A model generated the notes under the pieces. It worked only from the letters and a program-made list of their open reading frames with translations, was not told the origin of the DNA and made no database searches. From Lytechinus variegatus (Eukaryota > Echinodermata > Echinoidea > Temnopleuroida > Toxopneustidae): 64,000 bases of DNA. The stretch is taken from the NCBI RefSeq assembly GCF_018143015.1, contig NC_054755.1:11200124-11264123 (forward strand), in the 5' to 3' direction. The translations under genes were made by a program, and so were the position numbers. This document shows, piece by piece, positions 1 through 13,200 of this stretch (within the stretch, counting starts at the first letter, position 1; the number at the start of each line of letters is the position of its first letter).

Positions 1-1033
1 GGAAAAAGGAGAAAGGGAGAGAGATAGTGAGAAGAAACCAATATTACGGGAATCACAAATATAAAAAGCAAATGTGAAAGGAAGAGAAAGAAAAAGAGAG
101 AGGATGAGATAGGACGAATGATGAAAAAACTGACAAGGGAAAAGAGTGGGTGGAGAGAAACAGAAAGGAAAGGTAAAGGAGGGGCAGATGAAGGCAAAAT
201 ATGGAAAAGAAGACCAACAGAAGGGGGAAATAGTAGAAAAATATGGATACAAAGCTGGTTTTAACCTTGTAAAAATATAGCAGTAAGTGATAATATTGTT
301 TTGTTTGGAAAATAAAATCAATGTGGTGTAAAGTATCGATTAAATATTACTGTTGTGAAGGAAGTGTTACATGATTCCACTTATGTTGTCGAATCCATGC
401 AAAACACGTCTTATTTCATACTATATCATTAAAATTGCAATACCAACAGCCGGGTTATTAGTGTGTGTCAAACTTATAGTCAGCCCTACATATTTTTTTT
501 GTTACCGACAAAAAAAAAATCGCCATATTTCCCTTTTGGTGTCCAAAACTGCATACCCCGTGCAAATGACATTGGTCACAGGAGCCGCGGAACGGTTTTG
601 AGATGTGGAAGGGGGGGGGATCGCCATGCAAAAATTCACAATTAGATGTTAATTTTGACGTGTTTGTCCACGGTTTTCGAAAAAAAAATGGGGGGCTGGA
701 GAACATCCAGCCCGCCTCTTCCGCGACCTCTTGGTCATGATTTAGCTTCACTGCGGTATACTTCAACATGGTAAAAGGCGTTTTGCGATATATTTGGTTA
801 AAGTGAACGTTCATGTTTATCGGGTAATTATGTGGAAGAATCAACCATAACGCATGTTTTCATTACCCTAGAAACATGCATGTTACCCTTTTCACAATTT
901 CGGGAAACTTTTTACTCACCATTTTCAAGAGTAGTGGATTTGATCTGCAAAGAGTATGATAGATGGTTCAAACTACTACAGACCACATATCTCCCTTTTC
1001 CTGCAACCGATTTTTTTTAACAATATGTGACAT
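1..1033. other. No gene recognised
   Basis: Purine-rich 5' 240 bases, then AT-rich sequence. Expected to be the gene A intron before its GAIN exon. The short opposing frames around 371-1020 show no family resemblance. Confidence 0.5.
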
Positions 1034-1278
1034 GTTGGGCAGATAAATGGCGCTATACAAATGCTCTTCATAATCACTATCATCATCACCATCATCATCA
1101 CCATCATCAACCATCAACATCACCATCATCATCATAACCATCAGCCATCACCATTATCATCATCATCATCATCACCATCAGCATCATCAACCATCATCAT
1201 CTCACCATCATGACCATCACCATCATCAACCTTCGACATCACCATCATCATCACCATCATCATCATAACCATTTATCA
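1034..1278 (+). repeat. SINE tail followed by (cat)n microsatellite
   Basis: 'agataaatggcgctatacaa' is a SINE-type tail and leads directly into about 190 bp of cat/atc trinucleotide repeats with interspersed caaccatc. Gene A's last intron in the window. Confidence 0.75.
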
Positions 1279-1306
1279 TACCTCTATCTGAGATGATTCC
1301 ACTTAC

Positions 1307-1411
1307 CGTTCGTAACACTTGGTGAGTCAGATTCAATGAAGAACGTTGGCCCGCAAGAATCTGCTCCTATTGATATGTCTTCCACGAAGTCAATAGTCAC
1401 CCGAGGACATC
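1307..1411 (-). CDS. Gene A exon 9: CG module preceding the expected GAIN exon
   Basis: Acceptor caatattaag, donor GTAAGT; 105 nt, phase 1 to 1. It encodes CPRVTIDFVEDISIGADSCG, then PTFFIESDSPSVTN. It has the same ending and phase as the gene B exon at 49.6 kb (CGSTF...SVDISN). The next exon should be GAIN-like and lies outside the window. Confidence 0.68.
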
Positions 1412-4400
1412 CTTAATATTGAAAAACATATAACAGTAAAATCACATCAAACTGTAAATTTTCTAGAGAAACCTGCCTTGGGTTGCATTCCGTGAAATGT
1501 TTTGCTTTGACAAATGATTACATGTATTTCGTGTACTTTGACTTACAATTGTCTCTACAAATGTTAAGGTACGAATGAGCATACTATGTGTTAGATATTA
1601 ATTTATGTATAATATTTTTTTTTCTTTATTGATCAGGCAACTTTTCAAGATGGAAGGAAAGAAAAATGTATTTTGTAAGATTTAATGTCTGATCATAAAC
1701 CTATCAACCTGCATTACTAAATATGAGTTGCAAGAAGAAAAAGATTAGGGAGAAAGTTAAGAAACAACCAACGAAATAAAATGTACGACACGCTACAAGT
1801 AAATTCATGCATGGCGATTTTTTTTTATAACAGTGAGATACATTTTTCATTTAGTCTGAATCTATATGTACTATATTTATTTGGTTTTATAATTCCCTAC
1901 AGAAAAAAAGATCCAATCGCGTGAAGACATCAAGTCGGTTAAAAAAATGAAATGAAAATTACGACAAACATATGAAGGTTGACCGAAAGTCCATGATGTC
2001 ACTGTCTGAAGGTACCCAATATGTTATTTCGAATAAATCAAATCCATTTTTTTTAAGTTCATAATAAATTAATATATTTTGCTAATAGACGCGTGTGCGG
2101 AGAATAGTGTTGGATGATATGTTTGATGCATAAGTGAATTATTTTCGGTTTGTATCACATGACTTCAAGAGGGGAAGCCCGCGTATGACGTCACAAAATT
2201 TATCTTTGAAATACATGTACATGCATTTGCTATTCTTTAAATGGGACCTTTTTATTAACTTCATTGTTTCTCTCACCTTTTTTACTTTACTTTTTTTGTG
2301 TTAACCAGTAACAGTGCCCCGTAACACAAAGGTTAGCGATTAATTGTTTAATTTGAAAGAATAATTCTGATTGGTTCGTTGTCAGTCTACCGAGCGAAAT
2401 GAGCAGGCAACGATGATCTATACAGGCATTAATCGCTAACCTTTATGTTACGGGACCCAGATCAGTTATTGGTTAGTTTTCAGTAATATAATTGCTAAAA
2501 AATATTTCCTACCTCTTCTTGTCTCTGTAGAGCCTGGTGTGTCGGTGGTCGATGAATCGCCATACCTCTATTAATAAACAATTTAACAAAATGATCTGTC
2601 TCTTGAAAATTTCAGTCACAAGACTTTCCGCGATAGACAGTAATTAAGTATTAAACTTTCATTTCGATAATTTTTAATGAAAATATTGTATCAATAAACG
2701 AAATAAAAATATGTTTACAGAATCAGCTGAGGCTCGAAAGAAATCGGAGCTTACTTGTATCTTATCCCTTTAAAATTGAATGCATTATTGCTTTAGATAA
2801 TTATATTTTCTGAAGATCTATAGTGAGAAAAGGAGAAAGGCGGGAATGAGCCTAAAAACAACTATGAAATAATTTAACTTCATAGAGTCATCAAAGCAAA
2901 TCAATGTTATTCAATAAAAAATTCCAATGAATTAAAACAAACAAGAGTAAAATAAACAATGATTTTTTTTAAATGTAAGAATCAATAACACACGCAGAAA
3001 AGGCTCACACCCGCAACTTCCTAGCGCGCGTGTGTGTGTGTGTCACACAAACACGTGCACGCACCTACACACCCATGCTCCGTTATGTCGGTATATTTTC
3101 TTCTCTCACATAAGTAAACTGAAATCAATATTACTGTAAGTTGGTAACGAGCATGAATCTAGCACCTTGCGACATGTTCAGGTATCTATATATATTAATT
3201 TTGTTCATAAATAAAACTGTAGTTTCAGGTCATGGTTGAAGCCCGGTTTGTAAATTTGAGCCTTTTTGGTTTTCATCATCGACCCTTTAAATATTATACA
3301 CCTTACTTAATGTATGCAATAGTCAGGTGTAAAGTTATTTGCTGGGTTATTAGAGAAAATATTGAATTTTTGCAAATTTAATAACTTACCGATTCATCAA
3401 GTAAGGCGCAGTCGAAAGGGTCATCATCAATTGTATGTGAAGTTGTATTTGGTCTTGATTGGTAGTAAAGATTATCACAGAACTCTGTGTGCAAACCGTC
3501 TTCATCAATGGTGAAGATGCTGTCTGCTTGGATGTTGAATGTAACGGATTCATCTAAAGTGGTCAGAAGGAGCAAGGAAAATGTTTTATATCAATCCTAA
3601 GTACATGTAGTCTAAATAGTATAAGTTTTAGATACTTATCATATGTTGGCGATACTATGCTCGAAGGTATGTCACTGACAATAATCATGTAGCTCATGTG
3701 AAATGATAAAAGTGTATTCATGTACTATAAAGAATTGAAATAATGTGTATGCATTATCATAAACTTTTGTTTATGATTGAAGATTATATGTATATGGTGA
3801 TATGGCAATGGTGGTGATAATGGTTGTGGTAGTGATGATGATGGTGTTGGTGATTAATTGGAAGGATTTGTTCCTTGAATTTTGAATAAAATACTTTTAG
3901 TAAGGTAATTTAAAGAATTCCAACCTATAATGAACAAAACTTTGTCATTGGCCTTAAAATTTGTACAAATGCAACTAATTGAAGAGCATGGACTTTTTTT
4001 GTTTTATTTTTCGTAATGGCTTTGATTGCCGATGTTGAACAATTCGTGACTGATCGTAAAGCAGATTTGTGCAATTTATATTTAAAACAAGGCCGCTGTT
4101 TATGCATGCCTCTGCTATACAGGTCTGCGGTCTGCACAGCAAAGCAAATAGGAAAACTTACATGGCATCAACCATTTTAATCCAATTGTCTAATTTGATT
4201 AATTTTAGATCTGCATTAGAACTAGATGGCAGTTTTAAAACTGACTAGGATGATTCCACATATTAAAAAAGAACAGAAAAAAGAAGAAAAATATCCAATG
4301 CTTACATGTGTATTCAATGTCAATAGAAATGGTCTCCATTCCTTCCTCTGCACTCAGGCATTCGACCCTGGAATACAGTTGGATGACCTCGTATATAGCG

Positions 4401-7221
4401 CCCTCACAAGCATCCTGGCTACACGCAATGACGCCTTGTACAAGTCGGGTGATGTCCTCAGATGGTTCATGAGACATCCGCAACGTTGCGCTGACCACAG
4501 TAATTTCACTCGCATTGAAATCAGGGATAATGCAAGGCGATATCTTAGGCAGACAGTTCTCATAGGAGTCTGAAAAGTGATACAGATTTTTTGAAAGAAT
4601 AACAAACGCACAGTTATCAATGATGCAGATAGCATTTCCATTCATTTGAAATGCAGGTTAAAAAGAGCATTGCTCACGGGAATCGGTGCGGGCGGGCCGG
4701 GTACCGAACCCCGGACTTTGCATTGTCAGGCCCCGTAGTCCACTCGGCCATGTCACCCGTGTAGCAAAAAGAAAACAATGTTTTTGGATTTTTCCATTCA
4801 GTCCAACTTGGGCACTAATACCTCAGTCACATTTGCTCGCTGGCAGCCGTACAGTGAGTCGAAAACAGCCAACATTTTTGGTAATAGCTACATATAGGTG
4901 GTTTCAATAAAAATGAATAAAACGGCTGTTTTTATTCGCCTTTTGGCCACCGTAGAGCAAATGTGACTAAGGTATAATAAGCAATATTGATATTGTGATG
5001 TGTATTGTATTGTGATGATCCTGGCGACCAGGCCCTCAACTGGAGCTTGAGTTTCTTTGTCTAAAATGAACACATGTATAGTCCAGGATAGAAGAGGCAT
5101 AACCTTGTTTTTTTATATATACAATATTTTTTTATGGTTTCTTGTCAATTCGAGGGTGCTGATTACGAATCTGGATGATGCCACTCGTGTAACCTTGAGC
5201 ATTTTCCGCAAATTGGCAAAATCCAATATGGCCGCCAAAATATGCAAATTACCCATGAAAATCATAAAATTGTCCGCACATTGGCTGTGAAATACATGAA
5301 ATTGTGTGGCAGGAGTGAAATACAATCTTGAAAAATAATTTTTGACAAAATATTTATTTTCCTGATATTCAAAATGGCCGCCATAGGCCATTGTATACAC
5401 TATCATGTACAATATGAATAGGGAAAACTAATTTTCACAAAAATGAGCACTAAACTGCAAAAAATCGCGATGTATGAACGAAGTAATATATGCAAATCAT
5501 CATTATTAACGAGATATATCATTTATAATGTCATATGGGAACATTGCTGTATTTTGATATCTAAAATAGCCGCCACTGGCCCAAACAGTATTGCGTACAA
5601 TGGCAATGGGGGCCAAAAAATTCACAAGAGAGATCACTAAAATGCTTATTATGAAGATTAAACAGGTGGAATACTGACTATAAACATAATTATTAACGAA
5701 ATATATTATTAATATGCCATGTATGTGGTGAATGTTATATTTTGATATTCAAAATGGCTGCCAAATACCCTAAAAGTATTATGCGCAATGAGAAATGGGA
5801 GAAAAGAAATCACAAGAGTGAGCGCTATTTAATGCATATATATGTGATAAACTAATTGGATAGTGATCTATGAGTAAAATATTGTCTGAAAGCATAATTT
5901 CTATTAAGATATATCATTTATTCTGTCAGTTAGGTGAGAAATACGGTTATTTTAAAGTCAAAATGGCCGCTACAGTCCCTTACGGTATTATGCACAATAT
6001 GAATGGGAACAAATCATTTCAACAGAATTTGGCTTTGCTTGGTCAAATGGTGATGTATGAGTGGAATGTTGTTTGAAAACATGATTTATAACAAAATATG
6101 TCATATTTTATGTAATTTAGGTGATAAATACTGTATTTCAACATTCAAAATGTCTGCCATATGGCCTTTTTGTGAACATTATTTGTCTCCACCCAAATTG
6201 TATATTATACGATAAGTGCCTATGGTGGACATTTTCAATTTTAAAATGTAGCATTTGTCACTTTAATTACACAACATTATGATAATATATCGTTAGAAAC
6301 TATGGTTTTAGACAATAATTCACACTTACATCACAATCACCATTTTATGCAATATTTAGAGTCAAGCAAAGCCAAATTCTGTCAAAATTATATGTCCCAT
6401 GTTACAATGTACACAATAATTTTAGGACCTATGGCAGCCATTTTGGATTTCAAAGTACAGCATTTATAACCTACATGTACACCATGTCCACGACCAATAT
6501 GTGATGTATTTAGTTAGAAATTACGTTTAAGACAATATCTTTACTCGTACATCACAGTTATATGCATTTTATGATTCTCACTCTAGACTTGTGAAAATTA
6601 GTTTCCCTGTTTGCATGTTACATAATTTAGTTAGGGCTTGTAGAGGTTATTTTGAATGTCAAAATACAGTTTTTATCACCTATATGGATGAAGAAATGCG
6701 ATGATTAAAAAGATGTTTTCAAATAACGTTTTACTTATACAACAGGATTATATGGATGTCATAGTCAAGCATATCCTAATTCTTGCAAAATTATATGTCC
6801 CAATTCACATTGTAGATAGGGCCTATGGGGCCATTTTGAATTTTATAATACAGTATTTATCTCATGCATGACAGAAAGAAATGATATGTCTTCCTATAAA
6901 ACATGTCAGACAATATTCTACTCATAGATCACAATTCAATTCAATTAAATTCAATTCAATTCTTTATTCATTCAAGTTCAAATAGGTTAAAAAAAACATA
7001 TGTACAATGCAAACAAATTAAAAATGCATACAATAATACAGAGTAAATCATTTCATAAATAAACAAAACATTGCCTTGATTAAATATCATAATTGAATGA
7101 AAGAGAACTTGAGAAGAAAAGCACAGAGGCCTTGTGAGAATAAGTTCTCAAAAGAAATTATAATATATATTACACAGGCATATCTAGATCATTATAATAA
7201 TGTAGGATGACATCAAAAACA

Positions 7222-7259
<38 letters not shown>

Positions 7260-10200
7260 AGAGCAAAATAATTAATACTTGGATAAAAGGGATTTTTTAA
7301 GACATCTTTTAAATAAGTTTAGATTTGTGTATGATCGTATGTTACGAGGAATGGAATTCCAAACAGTGGGAAAACTAAAACGGAATGATTTTTTTGTGAA
7401 GGTTGAGGAAACTTTAAATAAATGAAAATCATTGTTTATTCGAGTGTTGTAATTGTGAACATTGCTATTTATCTGAAACATCTGTAAAACATTCGATGGT
7501 AAAACATTTTGAAAATAAAAGAATCCAAGAACGGCAGTATAATAAATGTATAAGTCATAAACATTCAATATGTTTAATTTTTTAAATAATGGTGCAGAAT
7601 GTGCAAGATAATGACTTCCTGTGCAAATCCGGACTGCTTTTTTTTGTAGTTTAAATAGTGTGTTTAGCTTTGATTGATTGCAATTGCCCCAAAGTGGTAT
7701 ACAATATATTAAATAAGGTAATATTAAGGAATTATACAAAATAAGTAGAGCAGATAGGGGTAAATAATGTCTGAGTTTAAATAAAATACCGACGCACTTT
7801 GATATTTTGTTGTTTATATAGTCTAAATAACATGCATTTTATGATTCTTACTCGTGTGAAAATTTGTTTCTCCATTCGCATAGTACATGATGAATATAGA
7901 GGCTTTGGCGGCCATTATGAATTTCAAAATACAGCATTTATCACATAAATGGCATATTTACAATGATGTTTTTAGTCAGTATTCAACTCGTTTATCTTAA
8001 TAATATGCATTTTAATGCTCAATCTTGTCATATTTTTGGCCCCGGCCATTGCCATTGTGGGGCCATTGTACATAATACTCTTTGGGCCAGTGGCGGCTAT
8101 TTTAGATATCAAAATACAGCAATGTTCCCATATATGACATAATAAATAATATATCTCATTAGTAATGATGATTTGCATATATTACTTCGTTCATACATCG
8201 CGATTTTTGCAGTTTAGTGCTCATTTTTGTGAAAATTAGTTTTCCCTATTCATATTGTACATGATAGTGTATACAATGGCCTATGGCGGCCATTTTGAAT
8301 ATCAGGAAAATAAATATTTTGTCAAAAATTATTTTTCAAGATTGTATTTCACTCCTGCCACACAATTTCATGCATTTCACAGCCAATGTGCGGACAATTT
8401 TATGATTTTCATGGGTAATTTGCATATTTTGGCGGCCATATTGGATTTTGCCAATTTGCGGAAAATGCTCAAGGTTACACGAGTGGCATCATCCAGATTC
8501 GTAATCAGCACCCTCGAATTGACAAGAAACCATCAAAAAATGTATATATAAAAAAACAAGGTTTGGTCAATTTTCTATGGGGCCTATCCTGGACTAGTAG
8601 TAGTCTCTTGGTAGACCCAAAGTATCCAGATTACATCATAAATTAGAAATGATTAAAATGAATACTTCCATTAGATAACGCATATTTAGGATGAATAGTA
8701 GGCCTATATTGTTTTATTGAGTATCGGAAGATCTGGTATAATGTTTTACCAGTGTGTAAAGTCTTGATTACTTCGAAAAAAGATAAAACTGTACAGTTTG
8801 AACTTGGGTACAAAATGCCGAGTATTATTATGAGTACACTCAATCAAACTTAATACAATGACCATATTTGCAGGAATAGCTGAGTGAAATTGATAATATG
8901 TTCAATGATATTTGCCTCTATTTCATATTTCTTTTTCTACCCATTGAAGACCGTGTTCTAGTCAAGTTTGAATAAATATTCAAATATGAATGAAATAGAA
9001 TTTTCACTTTAAACCTGACCCTTTCATCTATTTATTTTAACTAGTTCATTACAAACAACAATGGAAGGGATTTAAAATAAAATCATTACAAGTGGACTGT
9101 AGTAAGGTTATGATAGAATTTGGAATTTAATTTTAATTCTAGAAATAATCAAATTTGCGAGACTCACCTCCAATTTTGAATGTTCCACAATGCCTATCAC
9201 CTCCAGGAGTAGTTCCCTTATGTGGAAAGAAACAGTTTTAATTTGAAGTAGGTTTGGAAAATTTTGCGATTATATATAAAACTGGAACTTAATACTTAAC
9301 TTGAACAAGTACTTGGTGATCTTATATGATTCTTTATAAATAATCAGTAGTAGCTACCTCACCATGGGTGGTATAAATTATCTGTTTCTAAAATGACCTG
9401 TTCAATCTATCACAAGGCCTTCGAAAGAGTCTACCACCTTAGCTACAAAGAACTTCAATTAAAATGATAATCGAATATACATAAAACCGCGATCTATTTC
9501 CTGATTAGTTCAAGACATCCAGTTGCTAAAAACTGCAAGTTTCCGATATTTGTCTCAAGTTTTTGTTAAATGCCCTAAAACGATAGCAAATTGCTAACTT
9601 TGCATTCGTTACCTTTTCTTCACCAAGGAAATCTTTATCATATATTTTTCTGACTTTGGTCAAAGAGCTGGCAACACAACATTAAGGCTTGAATAGTCAT
9701 TAAAAGTCAAGTCCACCCCAGGAAAATGCTGACTTGAATAAATAGAGAGAAATCAAACTAGCATCGTGCTGAAAATCTTATCAAAATCGGATGTAAAAAA
9801 GGAAAGTTATGACATTTTAAAGTTTCGCTTATTTTTCACAAAACAGTGATATGCACAACTAGGTGAGTCAGTCGATGATGTCAATCACTCACTATTTCTT
9901 TTATTTTTTTTAATTATACAATATTCATTTTTTTAATGACTATGACTAAACCATATAGTATTAACTTTGCTAATTCCACATGTTCCGGGAGGAATTAATC
10001 GTATCACTTGACAATGAGGAGAAAAATTGAATATTTCATATAATAAAATACAAAAGAAATAGTGAGTGGATGACGTCACAGTCTCCTCATTTGTATACCC
10101 ACCAGGATTATTGTTTCGTGAAAAATAAGCGAAACTTTAAAATGTCATAACTTTCTTATTTTACATCCGATTTTGATGAAATTTTTTAAGTGTTATGCTT

Positions 10201-13200
10201 GTTGATTTTTCTCTTTTTATTCAAATCAACTTCTTGTTGGGGTGGACTTGTCCTTTAACTTTACATATATTCCATTCACTTTTTTTTTATAGTTGATTAG
10301 AATGATCCTTATCGAAGTGCTAAAGATACGATAAAATCTTTCTGAATATACTTCAAACACTCCTATTTTTTGGTGTACTTACAAGAGATGTGGTAGCAGA
10401 CAGTGCTGCCGAAGACGGTGCAGTTGCAAATGTCGTTTCCGGTTGTAAAGTCGCTGGCTGTGTTGATTGTGTCGTTGGAGTCGTTGCTGGCGTTGCAGTT
10501 GCAAATGTCGTTTCCGGTTGTAAAGTCGCTGGCTGTGTTGATTGTGTCGTTGGAGTCGTCGTTGGCTGCGTCGTTGCTGGCGTCGTTGTTGGTGGTGTCA
10601 TTGGCTGTGTCGTTGGTTGCTCATCACAGTCCCCGTTGGTGTATTGAGTAAGGCTTGAGTCCGCACTTGGTGTCACAGATACACTCGAAGTTAGGGACGA
10701 GAAAGTGAATGTTGTACAGCCAGTAAAATAATTACCATTGAAATAGCTCAAACCGCCCAATCCAGTAAAACTAGCTAAGAAGTCTGGTTGAATTCCACCT
10801 AATGATAACATTATACACAAAGAAAGAAGTGAAGAAAGTTCAATTTTGATTCATTAATTTAACTCAATGAAATTAATTGTTATTAGATGTTCCTCATGGC
10901 ACCCAAAATAAATTTATTTCAAATTCAGTGGCAATTACAATATCATCTTGACGGCCTATACTGGAAAAATGAATTTTATCATCGTGCCATATTTTCAAAT
11001 CATATATGTCGAGGACAGCCACAACACACAATATGCAAGAAGTCGATACTCAAAATTTGTAGCGGAAGACCCCCAAATGCCCGATGGCGTCATAATATTT
11101 CCCATTCTGAGAGCCTTACAAGTTTTAATATATATTTCCATAGGATCATTTAATTGAAATAATTTAGACGTCATACCTTCGATCATTTTCTCCTGAATAA
11201 TCAGTTGCTCTTACCTGAATAAGAAACTGTGATCTCTGCTGTTAACGGGTAAAGGCCTCCAAAGTCCTCCAACGTCACACAGAACTGTTCTGAGTAGTGG
11301 ACGAGGAGAAAGAAAGCTAGCTCTATGCATGACTTCTCGCTACAATGTATGATGTCATTAGCTGCTACAGTGGCGTCCACGCTGGTTCCAGAGTGGGAGA
11401 CGGTGGCACTTGTCACTGTAATTCCACTTCTTACAGCAGCACTGCATTCAGTAAAGGTCTTTATACTACATGCAGTTCCCGTTGTAGCTGAAAATTTAAG
11501 CAACCCGTCAATTATCATGTTGTAATGAATGAATTTTTATGAAACGACATAATTTTAGAAATTCTCTGGTTTAATCCGTTAAGAATCAGTAATAATATCT
11601 TGCATTAACTTATTCATGATCTTGATACGGGGTATCATAATCGTATACACTGTTCTTTGACATGGTCATATCTATTAAATCAAGAAAATAAATACACTTT
11701 TTATACTTTCACTTGAAATAAAATAATTAACTTGCATTTAAAGCATAAGATAATTAATATAAGTGCCGTTGAATCATTTTTTTTCCATTCATTTCATTTT
11801 ATTTCCAATTCTCGTAAAAACATATAAATACAATCGATATACAACATAATTATGGCATATAAATATAATACGAAGAATATGGGGAGCCAGCAGAGGCCAT
11901 TTGCCTTTCGTCGGCTGGGCTCCAATACCATAGTGGATAATACAAAATAAAGAGAGAGACGAACGGGGGATTGTGGAGCCGGGTTATGTGCAACCAACGG
12001 TATATGTGCAACCAACGGCATATGTGCAACCAACGGTATATGTGCAACCAACGGTATATGTGCAACCAACGGTATATGTGCAACCAACGGTATATGTGCA
12101 AAATTTCGCCGGGATTTTTGCAAACAACGGAATTTGTGCAAACGCCACGCCGGGAAATGTGCGAATATGTGCAAATGAACAATTTTCACGGGAAAAGTGC
12201 AAACCTCCGGGATATGTGCAAATCACGGCTATTTCTCATTAAAAGTTTCATAGCATTACTGTTAAAAATGAGAAACATGCCTGCATAAGGGAGAAGCTAC
12301 AGTGCCAACGGCAATGAAACGCTTTTCAAAGAAGCAGTGGGTTGGGGGCATATGGCTTAAAAGGGTTTCCATGACATTTGCTCCGGCGACAATTGCTCCG
12401 ATGGAAAATCTACACATTTATAAGCGAAACATAAAAGCTAACCTCCAAAACTAAATCAATCCTAATCGTAATCATGACAATAATCTGAACCAAAAACTCT
12501 ATCACAATCTTAACACTAATCCTATGCCCTCTGAGATGTCGCAGGAGCATATTGTCGTGTCACGATAAAGAAACATTCCGTACTGTTTCGAACACTGCAT
12601 GGGGCAATTCATTAAGGGGGTGGGAGAGGCATGATTTCCACTGATACACACATCGAACTTGATCTGTTGATTTCATTTCCAAATTTAATCAGAAATTGTC
12701 GAATTTGTTTATAATTTGTTTATTATAAACCCAAAATGTCTTGATTACAATAGTATTTGATGTTGATTTTTATGAATCTATGAATGTACAAACAAGGCAG
12801 TCTTTGCTATCTCTTTTTACACACACAAAGTGATGTACAGACGCCAGCTAGTGTAATAACAGGTACATGTTTAAAAACTCTGTACTCACTTACGTATATA
12901 ATATTTCCCACAAATATCGTGGCGCACTTTACCAACAAGAGGCATTAATTTTGAACTATATACCCACAGATGCGGTGCACTTTACTCTCTAAATGCAATA
13001 TTTTTAGGTTGTAATTCATACACCTCGATTTAACAACGAATGTTCCATAAGATATGAATGCAGGGGCTGCAATCCGGGGGGCAGGGGGTGTACAGTACCC
13101 CCACATTTTGAAGCACTAAAAAGTTTTCCCCTTTTAACCTAAGAACTTTCCCCCCTTTCAACGCGTTCAGTGCCCCTTTCATCTTAGAGGGATCGGTTTT

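Noticed and set aside
1075..1275. Possible CRISPR-like array
   Set aside because: It is a simple cat/atc microsatellite, and the genome is eukaryotic.
4226..4573. 115-residue plus-strand frame
   Set aside because: Antisense of gene A exon 6, which has splice sites, correct phase and a paralogous exon.
5113..5412. 99-residue frame nearly identical to one at 8255-8551
   Set aside because: Both are the arms of the same palindrome in opposite orientation. No start context, domain or codon pattern supports a protein.
10390..10651. Plus-strand frames of 82-85 residues rich in Val, Ala and Cys
   Set aside because: They are the antisense of the Thr/Pro stalk exon. The minus strand has splice signals and a homologous exon at 62 kb.
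11794..12288. Five overlapping open frames of 80-131 codons on both strands
   Set aside because: They are created by the 18-bp tandem array, whose unit length is a multiple of three and lacks stops in several frames.
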